From Oscillospiraceae bacterium (GTDB lineage Bacteria; Bacillota; Clostridia; Oscillospirales; SIG627), in assembly GCA_034925865.1 (NCBI GenBank), contig JAYFRN010000008.1, forward strand, positions 46,677-110,676: a DNA stretch of 64,000 nucleotides, read 5' to 3'. Position numbers and translations under genes: made by a program. Of this stretch, positions 1 to 7,099 are shown in pieces (position 1 is the first letter of the stretch; the number at the start of each line of letters is the position of its first letter). The notes under the pieces were generated by a model. It saw only the letters and a list, made by a program, of their open reading frames with translations, did no database searches and was not told the origin of the DNA.

Positions 1-107
1 AAACACAAAACTAAATGCGTAAGGAACTAAACTCAATACTATTTTAAGTAAATAAGAAAAGAATTACGGTGTTATCTTGATTTTTTATCAAATAGTGAAA
101 ACAGCGG

Positions 108-137
108 ACAAACTTTGATGCTTGCCCGCTTTTCTTT
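108..137 (-). terminator. Terminator after the phage lysis genes
   Basis: On the minus strand an AGCGGGCAAG arm pairs imperfectly with a TTTGTCCGCT arm across a short loop. It lies directly downstream of the holin-like gene and would end the lysis transcript. The remaining bases 1-107 are AT-rich and hold no recognisable gene. Confidence 0.5.
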
Positions 138-149
138 TTATAAAAAAAC

Positions 150-482
150 TTATTTAATCTCCACTGCTGCCGGTGAAGGCGATTTCCCTAAATCCTTACA
201 TAGTTCGACATACCCCGCTTGAATCGATTCTTTAATTTTTGCTTCGTCGAAATATTTGCCGAAGCGATCTACAAGGATTCCATAAACATAATTAAATTTC
301 TGTTTGCCTTGATTCGTTTCAAAAGTCGTAAGCGCGACTGCGCAAAGCGATTTCGCTGTATCAAAAAGTCTCCGATCCTTTAACCATGGTACCGCGACCT
401 TTGCGACCCAGGTCGATACCAGCGTTACGATAATACCCATAATCGCAAGGATTATTTGTGTGAAATCAATCGTGTAAGTCAT
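150..482 (-). CDS. Phage holin-like protein (LLH family type)
   Basis: Small membrane protein of 110 residues. One hydrophobic segment (about residues 6-28, ending before a WVAKVAVPWL stretch) is followed by a soluble, charged tail with an alpha-helical look. This architecture, and the position last in a lysis cassette after an NlpC/P60 enzyme, fits the phage holin LLH family, which permeabilises the membrane so that the endolysin can act. The ATG at 482 is chosen because GGGAGAAG lies 8 bases upstream; an in-frame ATG at 533 has no comparable site and would add a very basic 17-residue leader. It overlaps the end of the upstream membrane gene by 17 bases. Function is inferred from architecture and context. 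Confidence 0.6.
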   Translation of the reverse strand: MTYTIDFTQIILAIMGIIVTLVSTWVAKVAVPWLKDRRLFDTAKSLCAVALTTFETNQGKQKFNYVYGILVDRFGKYFDEAKIKESIQAGYVELCKDLGKSPSPAAVEIK

Positions 483-741
483 TGTTTTGTTCTTCTCCCT
501 TTTCTTTTTCAGTATTTTTGATATGGTCAGCATATCCTTTCAGATATGGCTCTTTGTTATTGTATTTTCGCTTATTACCGTGAAGGTATCCGAGTATGCT
601 AAGCTCGCCGACGCAAGCCCCAAATACGCATGAAATAAGCGTTGACGGCTCACTTCCGACAATGATGAATATAATCAGGCATACTATCGTAAACACGGCT
701 AAAAACGAGAATATGCTGTATACAACCTTATCGACATTCAT
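466..741 (-). CDS. Small phage membrane protein, possible second holin
   Basis: 91-residue protein with two hydrophobic segments (about residues 7-30 and 34-52) separated by a short SEPST turn, then a very polar, charged C-terminus. No family recognised with confidence. Its start overlaps the stop of the endolysin gene by four bases (ATGA), a sign of translational coupling, and its end overlaps the next holin-like gene. Two adjacent small membrane proteins beside an endolysin is a normal phage lysis arrangement (holin plus antiholin or accessory), so that role is inferred. Confidence 0.55.
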   Translation of the reverse strand: MNVDKVVYSIFSFLAVFTIVCLIIFIIVGSEPSTLISCVFGACVGELSILGYLHGNKRKYNNKEPYLKGYADHIKNTEKEKGEEQNNDLHD

Positions 742-1430
742 ATCTTTTTCAGAAACTGGAGCGCGATCCGGCTGAAAAGCTGAAGGATCAGCGCATTTGC
801 TCCATCCTTCAGGCTCATCACATTCATTGCTTTGCCGATGAACCGCTCCGGAACGCTTTTGCCGTTGATGTACCTTGCACCGGGGAGAATCGTCACACGG
901 TCGCCGGCTTTGAGCTGAGGCTGGTTCGCTGCCGATGAGACGCTGTAATCAATCCACGGGCATTTACCCCACCACTTCCACGGACGATCTGCAAGCCGAG
1001 TTTTAACTACGCCATACTGGAAGCCGCGAGCTTCGATGACTTCCCCGCCCCCTATGTACACGCCGACATGACCGGACATAAAGACAAGCGTGCCGGGTAT
1101 TTCGGGAATTGTGTTGATATCGCCTTTTTCTGTGCATTTCGTGCGCATGCCGTTTGCAGAAACGTCCTGATCTTCGCGGTACTTTGCCGGGCTGTTTGCG
1201 TCAACGCTCCACAGATAGCCCTTGATGAGCCCTACACAATCGTGTACCTTTTGACCGATATGCTTTTCTCTTGCCAGGGCGACGCGAGTGTCTGACCAGT
1301 ACACCGGGTATGTCTTCGCATACCAGTCTAGATCGCTTGTGTTTGCAAACTGCCCAAACGAACCGTACCAATACGGTTTACCGAGTTGTGCTTTGCAATA
1401 ATCGACAAGACTTTTTGCTGTTTTTGCCAT
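738..1430 (-). CDS. NlpC/P60-type phage endolysin
   Basis: 230-residue peptidoglycan hydrolase. The N-terminal part is a NlpC/P60-like papain-fold peptidase: the nucleophile cysteine is in HDCVGLIKGYLW and the catalytic histidine in SGHVGVYIGGGEVIEA. After about residue 170 comes a short SH3-like or cell-wall-binding segment (LKAGDRVTILPGARYING onward). It would cleave host peptide cross-links during lysis. The ATG at 1430 has GGAGG eight bases upstream, better than an in-frame ATG at 1457. The gene follows directly on a head-connector gene, with no tail genes between, which is unusual for a phage. It shares an ATGA overlap with the downstream membrane gene. Confidence 0.8.
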   Translation of the reverse strand: MAKTAKSLVDYCKAQLGKPYWYGSFGQFANTSDLDWYAKTYPVYWSDTRVALAREKHIGQKVHDCVGLIKGYLWSVDANSPAKYREDQDVSANGMRTKCTEKGDINTIPEIPGTLVFMSGHVGVYIGGGEVIEARGFQYGVVKTRLADRPWKWWGKCPWIDYSVSSAANQPQLKAGDRVTILPGARYINGKSVPERFIGKAMNVMSLKDGANALILQLFSRIALQFLKKI

Positions 1431-1449
1431 GGTTTCAACCTCCGTTTTC

Positions 1450-1881
1450 TTAATCATTTTTATGGTTTTTTACTACGATCTGACCGTGATCGCGTTCAAG
1501 ATGCTCATTAAGCCGGTTGTGTTCCATTTTTGCGGATTCATAAATCGATGGGCGGCCGACAACTTCAAAATTATATACAATCGAACTGTTTGGGTCAGAT
1601 CGTCCAAATCTTTTCAGGGCAATCTTATCACCTGGGAGTATCAAAAAGTCAGGTGGAGAAAAAACTACAGCATCGTAGTCGATTTTGTTCTGCGCTTTCG
1701 TCTGCTCACTTTTATCGGACCCTTTCGAAAGTGCGCAAATAATATTAGAATAAACCACAGAAGGAACGGATTTCGTGATCTTATTCGTTCCTGTCTGTGG
1801 CGTTGTTCTTGATATTATGGCAGTATCTTCGTATGTTCGTTCAATGGCCGCCCTTTCGGCAGCGGCATATCCGAAGCTCAT
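1450..1881 (-). CDS. Putative phage head-closure (stopper) protein
   Basis: 143 residues, mostly beta-rich, with a central segment (VVFSPPDFLILPGDKIALKRF, about residues 72-92) of the type seen in small head-tail joining or minor capsid proteins, which close the head after DNA packaging. The call rests mainly on size and on its place directly after the first connector gene. The C-terminus is polar (HLERDHGQIVVKNHKND) and may be altered: the gene stops just where the endolysin gene begins, at the point where tail genes have been lost. Sequence similarity to a named family could not be confirmed by eye. Confidence 0.45.
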   Translation of the reverse strand: MSFGYAAAERAAIERTYEDTAIISRTTPQTGTNKITKSVPSVVYSNIICALSKGSDKSEQTKAQNKIDYDAVVFSPPDFLILPGDKIALKRFGRSDPNSSIVYNFEVVGRPSIYESAKMEHNRLNEHLERDHGQIVVKNHKND

Positions 1882-1888
1882 TATCTGA

Positions 1889-2350
1889 TCACCACCTTAA
1901 TTTTCGATATTCGTTCAGTACTGTCTTCCATCCGAAAAAGTCGCCGCCGTCAGCCCCCATGTTGAAAGTTTGCGCCGATCCGGAAGCGCCGGAAGCATTA
2001 GCAAATGATGTTTGCACATCGCCACGCTTTACAGACGCCACCGGACCCACAGTAGCTGAGGCGTCGCCGAGTCCCGCGCTTTTATAATAACTGACGACCA
2101 TGACAATGAGAACTTTTTCAAGAGGTGTTGGAAGCGTGTCCTGCCCGGTATAGGATAAGACCATATCTTCAATCGTTTGAATAACAAATTCAAGAACCCC
2201 ATCCTGATCCATACTTGTTATACCGAGCAGGACCTTAATTTTTTCAAGTCTGGAATAAGTCGGCGACATAAGAGTATGAAAAAGTTGGTTCTTTTCAAGG
2301 TCAGTCAATCCTTCAAGTGAATTCATTATTTGTTCTAACACGTATTTCAC
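1889..2350 (-). CDS. Phage head-tail connector protein
   Basis: 153-residue protein in the position of the gp6-like connector (adaptor) downstream of the major capsid gene. It has an alpha-helical N-terminal half (SRLEKIKVLLGI, then DGVLEFVIQTIEDMVLSYTG) and a helix EKVLIVMVVSYYKSAGLGDAS, followed by a beta-turn segment and FFGWKTVLNEYRKLRW at the end; this helical layout matches phage DNA-packaging/connector proteins that form the ring under the portal. It sits 20 bases downstream of the capsid gene and 7 bases before the next connector gene, so they are co-transcribed. Assignment is by architecture and synteny. Confidence 0.6.
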   Translation of the reverse strand: MKYVLEQIMNSLEGLTDLEKNQLFHTLMSPTYSRLEKIKVLLGITSMDQDGVLEFVIQTIEDMVLSYTGQDTLPTPLEKVLIVMVVSYYKSAGLGDASATVGPVASVKRGDVQTSFANASGASGSAQTFNMGADGGDFFGWKTVLNEYRKLRW

Positions 2351-2370
2351 CGCCTTATACTATAACTTAA

Positions 2371-3507
2371 TTAAGCAACAACGATAGTTGCGTTTCCGGC
2401 TTTCTTTGCCTTATTGTCATCGACATCAACTTCCGCGATGGTGATCTTGTACCCGTTGGTTGCTGCGAGCTCGCCAGAAGCGGGAAGATCAGTCCAACCA
2501 GTCGTCAATACATCGTTATACGCGACAGCTGGCGCGGTTGTGGCATGAGTCTTGTATACAAGTTTTCTACCGGGAAGTGCTGTTTCTGTAACTGTAATTA
2601 CAGTATTTCCTGCCGCTTCTGCATCGGCAGAAGCAACTGTCAAGGTTCCGAGAGTACCAGCGCCCTTTTCATAAAAGAAAATCAGATCAGGGGTGAGTGC
2701 CTTTGTTCCATAATCATAGAAGAAGGCCACACCGTAGTCGTTGGAGAGTGGGATCTTTTCAGGATCTTTGTAAGGGTAAGTCACAACAGGCTGAGCGATT
2801 GCGCCGTCAATCATCAGAATAACTTCAATCCCGTAAGGGAGATTTACACTGGAGTAAGTTTTTACGTTGTGAAAAACAGAGAATTCTTCTGCCGCTGTGT
2901 TTACGTTGGCATTATTTACGCCTTTATCGAGATAATTTCTGATCTCACCGTAGAAAGACGGGGAGCACACAAGACGCATAATGCTTCTCGGAATACCTCT
3001 GACATAGTCATTTTTCACGGTTTCAAGTTTCTGAATCATGTCTTCCAGCTTCTTTTCAATCGTATCTATGCCAGAAGCGGGTTCATATGATGCGCCGGCG
3101 ATGACGGCAGTCTGGAAGAAAGCTTCATCAAGTTCCGCAACAACGGTGTCAACATGGTTGTCTGCGCGTCTTGTCATAATGTTTCCGACACCGAATGTGT
3201 CAAGATCAAACTTTGCGGCTTCTTCAACGATTTCGCGATGCTGGTCAAGGTTTACAGTAGTAGGCGGAATATTCAGCTTGTCGCCAGCTCCAGCGGCTCT
3301 TGCTGTTCCGTATACCTTTGAAGCGCTGTTCTTAAATCTCTTGAATTCAACAGAACCAGCGGCGGGGTTTCCAGTGTAAGCCTGTGACTTCAAACCACTG
3401 GACAATGTTTCTTTTTGGATATTCCCAATTACGAAGCCGGAAACATCTTTTAAGTCGACTTTAGTCGAACCGGATTCGAACAGAGATATCGCTTTTGTTC
3501 TTGCCAT
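2371..3507 (-). CDS. Phage major capsid protein with C-terminal add-on domain
   Basis: 378 residues. The first ~285 residues fit an HK97-like major capsid protein: an extended N-arm, a long segment with RRADNHVDTVVAELDEAFFQT, a spine-helix region (IEKKLEDMIQKLETVKNDY) and a beta-rich part ending PDLIFFYEKGAG. The last ~90 residues (from GTLTVASADAEAAGNTVITV) are Thr/Ala/Val rich, beta-rich and resemble an Ig-like or decoration domain fused to the coat protein. It follows a GP20-type scaffold gene, the normal order, with a spacer of about 33 bases. A strong AAACAGGAAGG ribosome site precedes the ATG. Confidence 0.8.
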   Translation of the reverse strand: MARTKAISLFESGSTKVDLKDVSGFVIGNIQKETLSSGLKSQAYTGNPAAGSVEFKRFKNSASKVYGTARAAGAGDKLNIPPTTVNLDQHREIVEEAAKFDLDTFGVGNIMTRRADNHVDTVVAELDEAFFQTAVIAGASYEPASGIDTIEKKLEDMIQKLETVKNDYVRGIPRSIMRLVCSPSFYGEIRNYLDKGVNNANVNTAAEEFSVFHNVKTYSSVNLPYGIEVILMIDGAIAQPVVTYPYKDPEKIPLSNDYGVAFFYDYGTKALTPDLIFFYEKGAGTLGTLTVASADAEAAGNTVITVTETALPGRKLVYKTHATTAPAVAYNDVLTTGWTDLPASGELAATNGYKITIAEVDVDDNKAKKAGNATIVVA

Positions 3508-3540
3508 TAAAAATCAATCCTTCCTGTTTTTAAGTTGTTA

Positions 3541-4125
3541 TTAAAAAATAACCGGGCCTTCCGGAGCGGCTTTTGCCGGCGGATTTCCACCCGGAGCGGG
3601 TTTTGCTCCTTTAATGTCTGTTTTTTGTTCCTGTTCCTTAAATAGATAGGCCTTTGATTCCTTGATCGGTTTAATCAAGCCATCAAGGTCAGTTTTCAAA
3701 TTACCGGAATCATCGACATCGATCTTTTCAAGATCCAGAAGTGAAATGATATCAGCTGGGTCATGTGCTTGGCTGGCAAGCGCCATTTTCAAAGCCGTGT
3801 TTTTCTGAATCTTCTTGATCTCTGCCGTATGGTTTGTTTGCAGCGTAGTAATTGTGTTCTGGGCAGCCTTTACATCGTCGGCGAGTTTTGCGGGATCTCC
3901 GGAACCGCCCATTGCCTTTAAAGCTTCGGCGGCAGCTTTCAGAGCGTTTTCAGCGCTTGCCTTTCCGCTGTTTGCGCCGTTGTACTTCTCGGCGGGGACG
4001 AAAGACCCGTCATTTCCGACTACTACGTCAACGTCCTTTCCATCCTTACCCTTGCCTTTCAACGCTGTTTCAACCTGAGTCGTAAGTTCCGTTCCCAGAA
4101 TAGTTTTAATATTTTCGCTTAGCAT
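3541..4125 (-). CDS. Phage scaffold protein (GP20-like)
   Basis: 194 residues, fitting the phage minor structural GP20/scaffold family: acidic, Ala/Lys-rich, with a coiled-coil centre (about residues 60-115, KASAENALKAAAEALKAMGG through AAQNTITTLQTNHTAEIKKI), a following segment ALASQAHDPADIISLLDLEKI, and a low-complexity Pro/Gly/Ala tail. Such proteins guide capsid assembly and are then lost from the head. It is the first gene of the capsid transcription unit in this remnant; the toxin-partner gene upstream is separated by two terminator hairpins. Start ATG has AGAAAGGAATC upstream. Confidence 0.75.
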   Translation of the reverse strand: MLSENIKTILGTELTTQVETALKGKGKDGKDVDVVVGNDGSFVPAEKYNGANSGKASAENALKAAAEALKAMGGSGDPAKLADDVKAAQNTITTLQTNHTAEIKKIQKNTALKMALASQAHDPADIISLLDLEKIDVDDSGNLKTDLDGLIKPIKESKAYLFKEQEQKTDIKGAKPAPGGNPPAKAAPEGPVIF

Positions 4126-4214
4126 AAGATTCCTTTCTCCGCTGTCTTTTTCGTGACTTCCACACGCTTTGCGGCTCCGTCTGTGCGCCGGACGGTTACG
4201 GCTTTTGTGTGTAT

Positions 4215-4244
4215 GAAAAAGACGCCACCGGGAATGGTGACGCC
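4215..4244 (-). terminator. Rho-independent terminator
   Basis: On the minus strand GGCGTCACC pairs with GGTGGCGTC (two G-U pairs) around ATTCCC and is followed by TTTTT. It is the second of two hairpins isolating the MuF/DUF4926 pair from the scaffold-capsid genes. Confidence 0.75.
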
Positions 4245-4267
4245 TTAGTCTGCGTAAAAGGGCATAA

Positions 4268-4297
4268 GAAAACGCCGGCCATATGGTCGACGTTTTC
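4268..4297 (-). terminator. Rho-independent terminator after the DUF4926 gene
   Basis: On the minus strand GAAAACGTCGACC pairs with GGCCGGCGTTTTC around ATAT, beginning in the stop codon of the DUF4926-like gene. It implies that the toxin-partner pair is a transcription unit of its own. Confidence 0.6.
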
Positions 4298-4494
4298 TAT
4301 TTTTTTTGAAGTTCGCTTTCCGTGAATTCCTTATCAAAAGACGTTTTAAAAGTGTCGCCGTCCGAGTCAAAGAATTCGACAGTGTAAGCCTCCCCATTCC
4401 CGTGAATGTAAACAATTGTTCCTTCTGTTCCTCTTTTTATTCTGGTTTTGGGATCGTCTTCTTTTAAAACAACTATATCATATAGTTTTAACAT
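4297..4494 (-). CDS. DUF4926-like protein, likely immunity partner of the MuF toxin
   Basis: 65 residues, a small beta-barrel-like protein of the DUF4926 type: LYDIVVLKEDDP at the N-terminus, GTEGTIVYIHGNGEAYTVEF in the middle, then an acidic FFDSDGDTFKTSF segment and a Lys-rich end. In known genomes DUF4926 genes commonly lie next to DUF6883 genes, and here the upstream gene ends in a DUF6883-like domain 11 bases away. That pairing, the small size and acidic core suggest an immunity protein, but no activity is shown by the sequence. Two terminators directly follow. It stands out as a non-structural gene within a head module (a moron-like insertion). Confidence 0.7.
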   Translation of the reverse strand: MLKLYDIVVLKEDDPKTRIKRGTEGTIVYIHGNGEAYTVEFFDSDGDTFKTSFDKEFTESELQKK

Positions 4495-4505
4495 AGTCTT
4501 TTACC

Positions 4506-5486
4506 TCATTTATTTTTCTTGTAAAATGTTGCGGTTATCAGACGTGGAATATCCGATTCACTATCTATTTGCCATACGGTATTCAAGTGTAGGTAACGAT
4601 CTTTCTTTCCGTACATAATAACAGGAACTGTATATTTGGTACCATATCTCGTTGTAATGCCCTTAGTTGCCGGCGACTTTTGTACTTCCCTAAATAGTTT
4701 GTCAGAAAATTCATTCCAGTTTTGATAATGATAACCTAAAACTTTATTTATTACGTGAGCTTTGTCTTTTCCGCGTGGGTGGTTACTATTTAAAAGATAA
4801 TCCTGGATTTTTTCCGATGGCGTAGACGCTGCTCCTGCATTCGGTAGTATTTCCCGTTTTGACACACTGTTATATAAATGAGTCTTAGCCGCCATATATG
4901 AATATTTTTCAACGTTCTTATACTTCATATTTTGGAACGCTTCAAGTGTCTCAGGTATTTCTTCTGAAGGAAGAATTGTTCGGTAAGAGTCGTATTGTTC
5001 CGTATCCGCTTTTTTATTATAAACCTTTTTCCGCTCGATTTCAACGTATCCTTCTCCATAAGCGGCTGTCTGGTAATCATACCACTCTTGGTATGTCATA
5101 TTTCGCGGCATTTCCTCGCCTGAATTATACCAGTCCATTTCATCATCCGGATCGTATTCAATCGTTGTGCATCTACAGCTAGGGTGCATAGGTGGGAAAT
5201 TAACGCCCGTCTGCGCTTTATCGACCGGAAAATGCTTACCATCCAGATCACCGCATACAGAGCACGTACGGACTTCCAGCGTCGCCATGAATTCATATTC
5301 CTTCACACCCGCTGCTTTGTATGCCGCCTTTTCAGCTTCATTATGAAAATGGCTTGCCTCTGTACGTATAAGCTTTTCAGCATTCTTAAAGGACTGCCCC
5401 ATTCTGTCTGACATAGCCGAGGTGATACTATGCAGCAGCCCAAGTGGGATATATACGAAGCGGTTATTCTCCATGAAAGCTATCAT
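4506..5486 (-). CDS. 5'-truncated MuF/SPP1-gp7 head protein with C-terminal toxin domain
   Basis: The open frame encodes 326 residues. Phage-derived sequence starts near residue 20 (SDRMGQSFKNAEKLIRTEAS) and carries the C-terminal part of the SPP1-gp7/MuF head morphogenesis domain, with the hallmark RTCSVCGDLDGKHF and FPPMHPSCRCTT metal-ligand-like Cys/His cluster. From about residue 215 (SEKIQDYLLNSNHPRGKDKA to the end) is a DUF6883-like domain typical of polymorphic toxin C-termini. MuF-toxin fusions are a known class in temperate phages. The usual ~200 N-terminal residues are missing: the first ~19 codons are antisense to another gene fragment at 5430. No ribosome site precedes the ATGs at 5486 or 5414, so expression is doubtful. 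Confidence 0.7.
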   Translation of the reverse strand: MIAFMENNRFVYIPLGLLHSITSAMSDRMGQSFKNAEKLIRTEASHFHNEAEKAAYKAAGVKEYEFMATLEVRTCSVCGDLDGKHFPVDKAQTGVNFPPMHPSCRCTTIEYDPDDEMDWYNSGEEMPRNMTYQEWYDYQTAAYGEGYVEIERKKVYNKKADTEQYDSYRTILPSEEIPETLEAFQNMKYKNVEKYSYMAAKTHLYNSVSKREILPNAGAASTPSEKIQDYLLNSNHPRGKDKAHVINKVLGYHYQNWNEFSDKLFREVQKSPATKGITTRYGTKYTVPVIMYGKKDRYLHLNTVWQIDSESDIPRLITATFYKKNK

Positions 5487-6129
5487 GAGACACTCAAAGG
5501 TGAATTACCAAGATCACGCATTGTACAAAGAGTTTCTGCCGATTTGCGGAGAATGGCTATTAACAATGGTGTTGAAATTTACGATATCTATCGAAACTGT
5601 AGGTTTTTTGGAAGAAGCGCTCCAACAAAAAAAGAGGGTGTCATTTTACTATTTTGACCTTAATGAACACAGCGAAAAGGTATATCGTAAAAGCAAGGAG
5701 CGATACATTGTAGAGCCGATGGCACTGGTTTTTAATGAGGACAATTATTATCTAACATGCTACAGTTCAAAGTATGATGGAATCTGTAATTATCGTGTGG
5801 ATCGTATGGAGTTATTAGCAATAAAAAAGCAGGCAGAGGATATTGAAAACAGAATAGAGATAATTAACAGCGGTGAAAATTCAATAAATGAACTTTCTAT
5901 CTTAGAAAGGGAAGAGCGTGCAAGTTTTAAATTTATTGTTGAAAATGCTGCAACTATAATTAAAAATGCATTGGTGAAAATAGAGTTTTTTGAGTCAAAG
6001 AAGAGATTTGCTACAAATGTTGTAAAGTTATGGGATAGTTGGAGTGAAGACTATAAGATATTTAAAACCACGTTGAAAGATGATCTTAAAAATGCTTGTG
6101 AAGATGACAGTATTGAAAGTGAGGAATAA
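5422..6129 (+). pseudogene. Chimeric fragment with a WYL domain
   Basis: The frame is open for 235 codons but is a patchwork. Residues about 60-130 (LEEALQQKKRVSFYYFDLNE through YYLTCYSSKYDGICNYRVDRM) are a recognisable WYL ligand-binding domain of YafY-type transcription regulators; the HTH half that should precede it is missing and is replaced by out-of-frame sequence from the neighbouring fragment. After YRVDRMELL the protein departs from the WYL pattern into a charged, unrecognised tail (KIEFFESKKRFATNVVKLWD). This looks like a fused relic. It may still be transcribed but a normal start is not evident. Confidence 0.55.
5430..5657 (+). pseudogene. Fragment of a mobile-element protein N-terminus
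   Basis: The first ~55 codons (QPKWDIYEAVILHESYHETL, then SRIVQRVSADLRRMAINNGV and DIYRN) match an N-terminal module I recognise from larger Bacillota mobile-element or defence-type proteins of several hundred residues. After YRN the sequence switches at about 5595 to the antecedent of the WYL fragment in another frame. So only an N-terminal stub remains, bounded by the MuF breakpoint on the left and the WYL fragment on the right. Full-length function is unknown to me. Confidence 0.45.
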
Positions 6130-6447
6130 CCCATAACTGTTAATAAACATTTTTTGCAGATTTCAATAGCAGAAACCGGACGACTCAAGGGACTAGATTA
6201 CCGTAAATCCACGAAGCACTCGGCAAAAAGAATGAATAGCCCAACTAACACTGTTAAGCCAAGGTGTTTAGGCAGAGCAAATCATACACTTTTATTTTTC
6301 ATTGAACCCTGTTATTTTTTATAGAACTATTTTATTTTTCCTCTAGGGGTATTCAAATTCTCCCTTACACCGGAAGTGCTAGGGAAACCCCATAACGCAG
6401 AAAAAGCCTGCAATACAAAGGATTTTGAATACCCCTACGGGGCAAAT

Positions 6448-6525
6448 CCCTTGTATTACAAGCTTTTCTAATAGGCAAAATAAAAAGGTACTCAGTGGAA
6501 TTGTATTGTCCACTGAGTACCTTTG
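6448..6525 (-). repeat. Terminator-bearing repeat module, copy 1
   Basis: On the minus strand a perfect 13-bp hairpin (GGTACTCAGTGGA / TCCACTGAGTACC, 6487-6521) is followed by TTTTTATTTTGCC and then CTATTAGAAAAGC and GTAATACAAGGG. Copy 2 at 9617-9694 is alike outside the stem but has a different stem sequence that still pairs perfectly. Copy 2 is the terminator of tRNA-Val; copy 1 has no tRNA left beside it. Confidence 0.7.
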
Positions 6526-6744
6526 TGATTATTGTAGGCTGTGTAAGGGTCTGAACCCAAACCAACTCATAATTCGTGAAAAGTATTGTATATTAAGCTT
6601 TTTGGGTGTAGAATAATGACATAGGTAATAATTCCTATAATTTCAAGTAGGCTATTATTACCCCCTTGGCATTTTGCACCCCATTATGTTGGCACGGCGA
6701 GGGGCAAAATTAAAATGTTCAATGAGGAACGCTTCAAGGAATAA

Positions 6745-6769
6745 GGTTTAATTCCTGTCACCCGCACCA
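6745..6769 (+). other. tRNA 3'-end-like relic, possible attachment site
   Basis: GGTTTAATTCC followed by TGTCACCCGCACCA resembles the T-loop (TTTAATT fits the TTYRANY rule), acceptor strand and CCA end of a tRNA, but no matching 5' half (GCGGGTG) lies upstream. Integrating elements often leave such tRNA 3' ends at their boundary. The T-stem pairs poorly, so this may be decayed or coincidental. Confidence 0.3.
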
Positions 6770-7099
6770 TATAGCAGGACATTCAGAAAGAGTGTCCTAC
6801 TTATGCAGCTCGCACATCGTCTGAAAAACAGCGCGCTGTCATCCTGCTCATGCGACGCGCCGGACTTTTTGTATTTTCGGTTTCAGTCGCGCTCAGATGA
6901 AATGTATACTCTCCGTACTACAATTCCGCATTAGCAAGTATCGCGCGGACGGACAGTTCGTAGATTTTATACTTGAATCGTTGAACGATATCACCTCGCT
7001 ATCTGGTACATTATAGCATGAAATCAACATAATGGCAATATGAATACCACTCCCACTATAAGAGTAAAGAGACAGCCCCGCCGAAGCTGGGCTGAAATA

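Larger units (their letters stand above)
6130..7099. other. Non-coding stretch with relic sequence
   Basis: No credible gene. It holds (a) a run to about 6300 that could be decayed coding sequence, (b) a terminator-like repeat module at 6448-6525 also found at 9617-9694, (c) a 25-base tRNA 3'-end-like sequence at 6745-6769 followed by an AGGACATTC/GAGTGTCCT hairpin, and (d) about 300 bases before the XRE gene in which I see nothing definite. Confidence 0.5.

Noticed and set aside
2545-3379. Long plus-strand open frames across the capsid gene (181 and 113 codons)
   Set aside because: They are antisense to a well-supported phage coat gene, lack ribosome sites and show no protein pattern.
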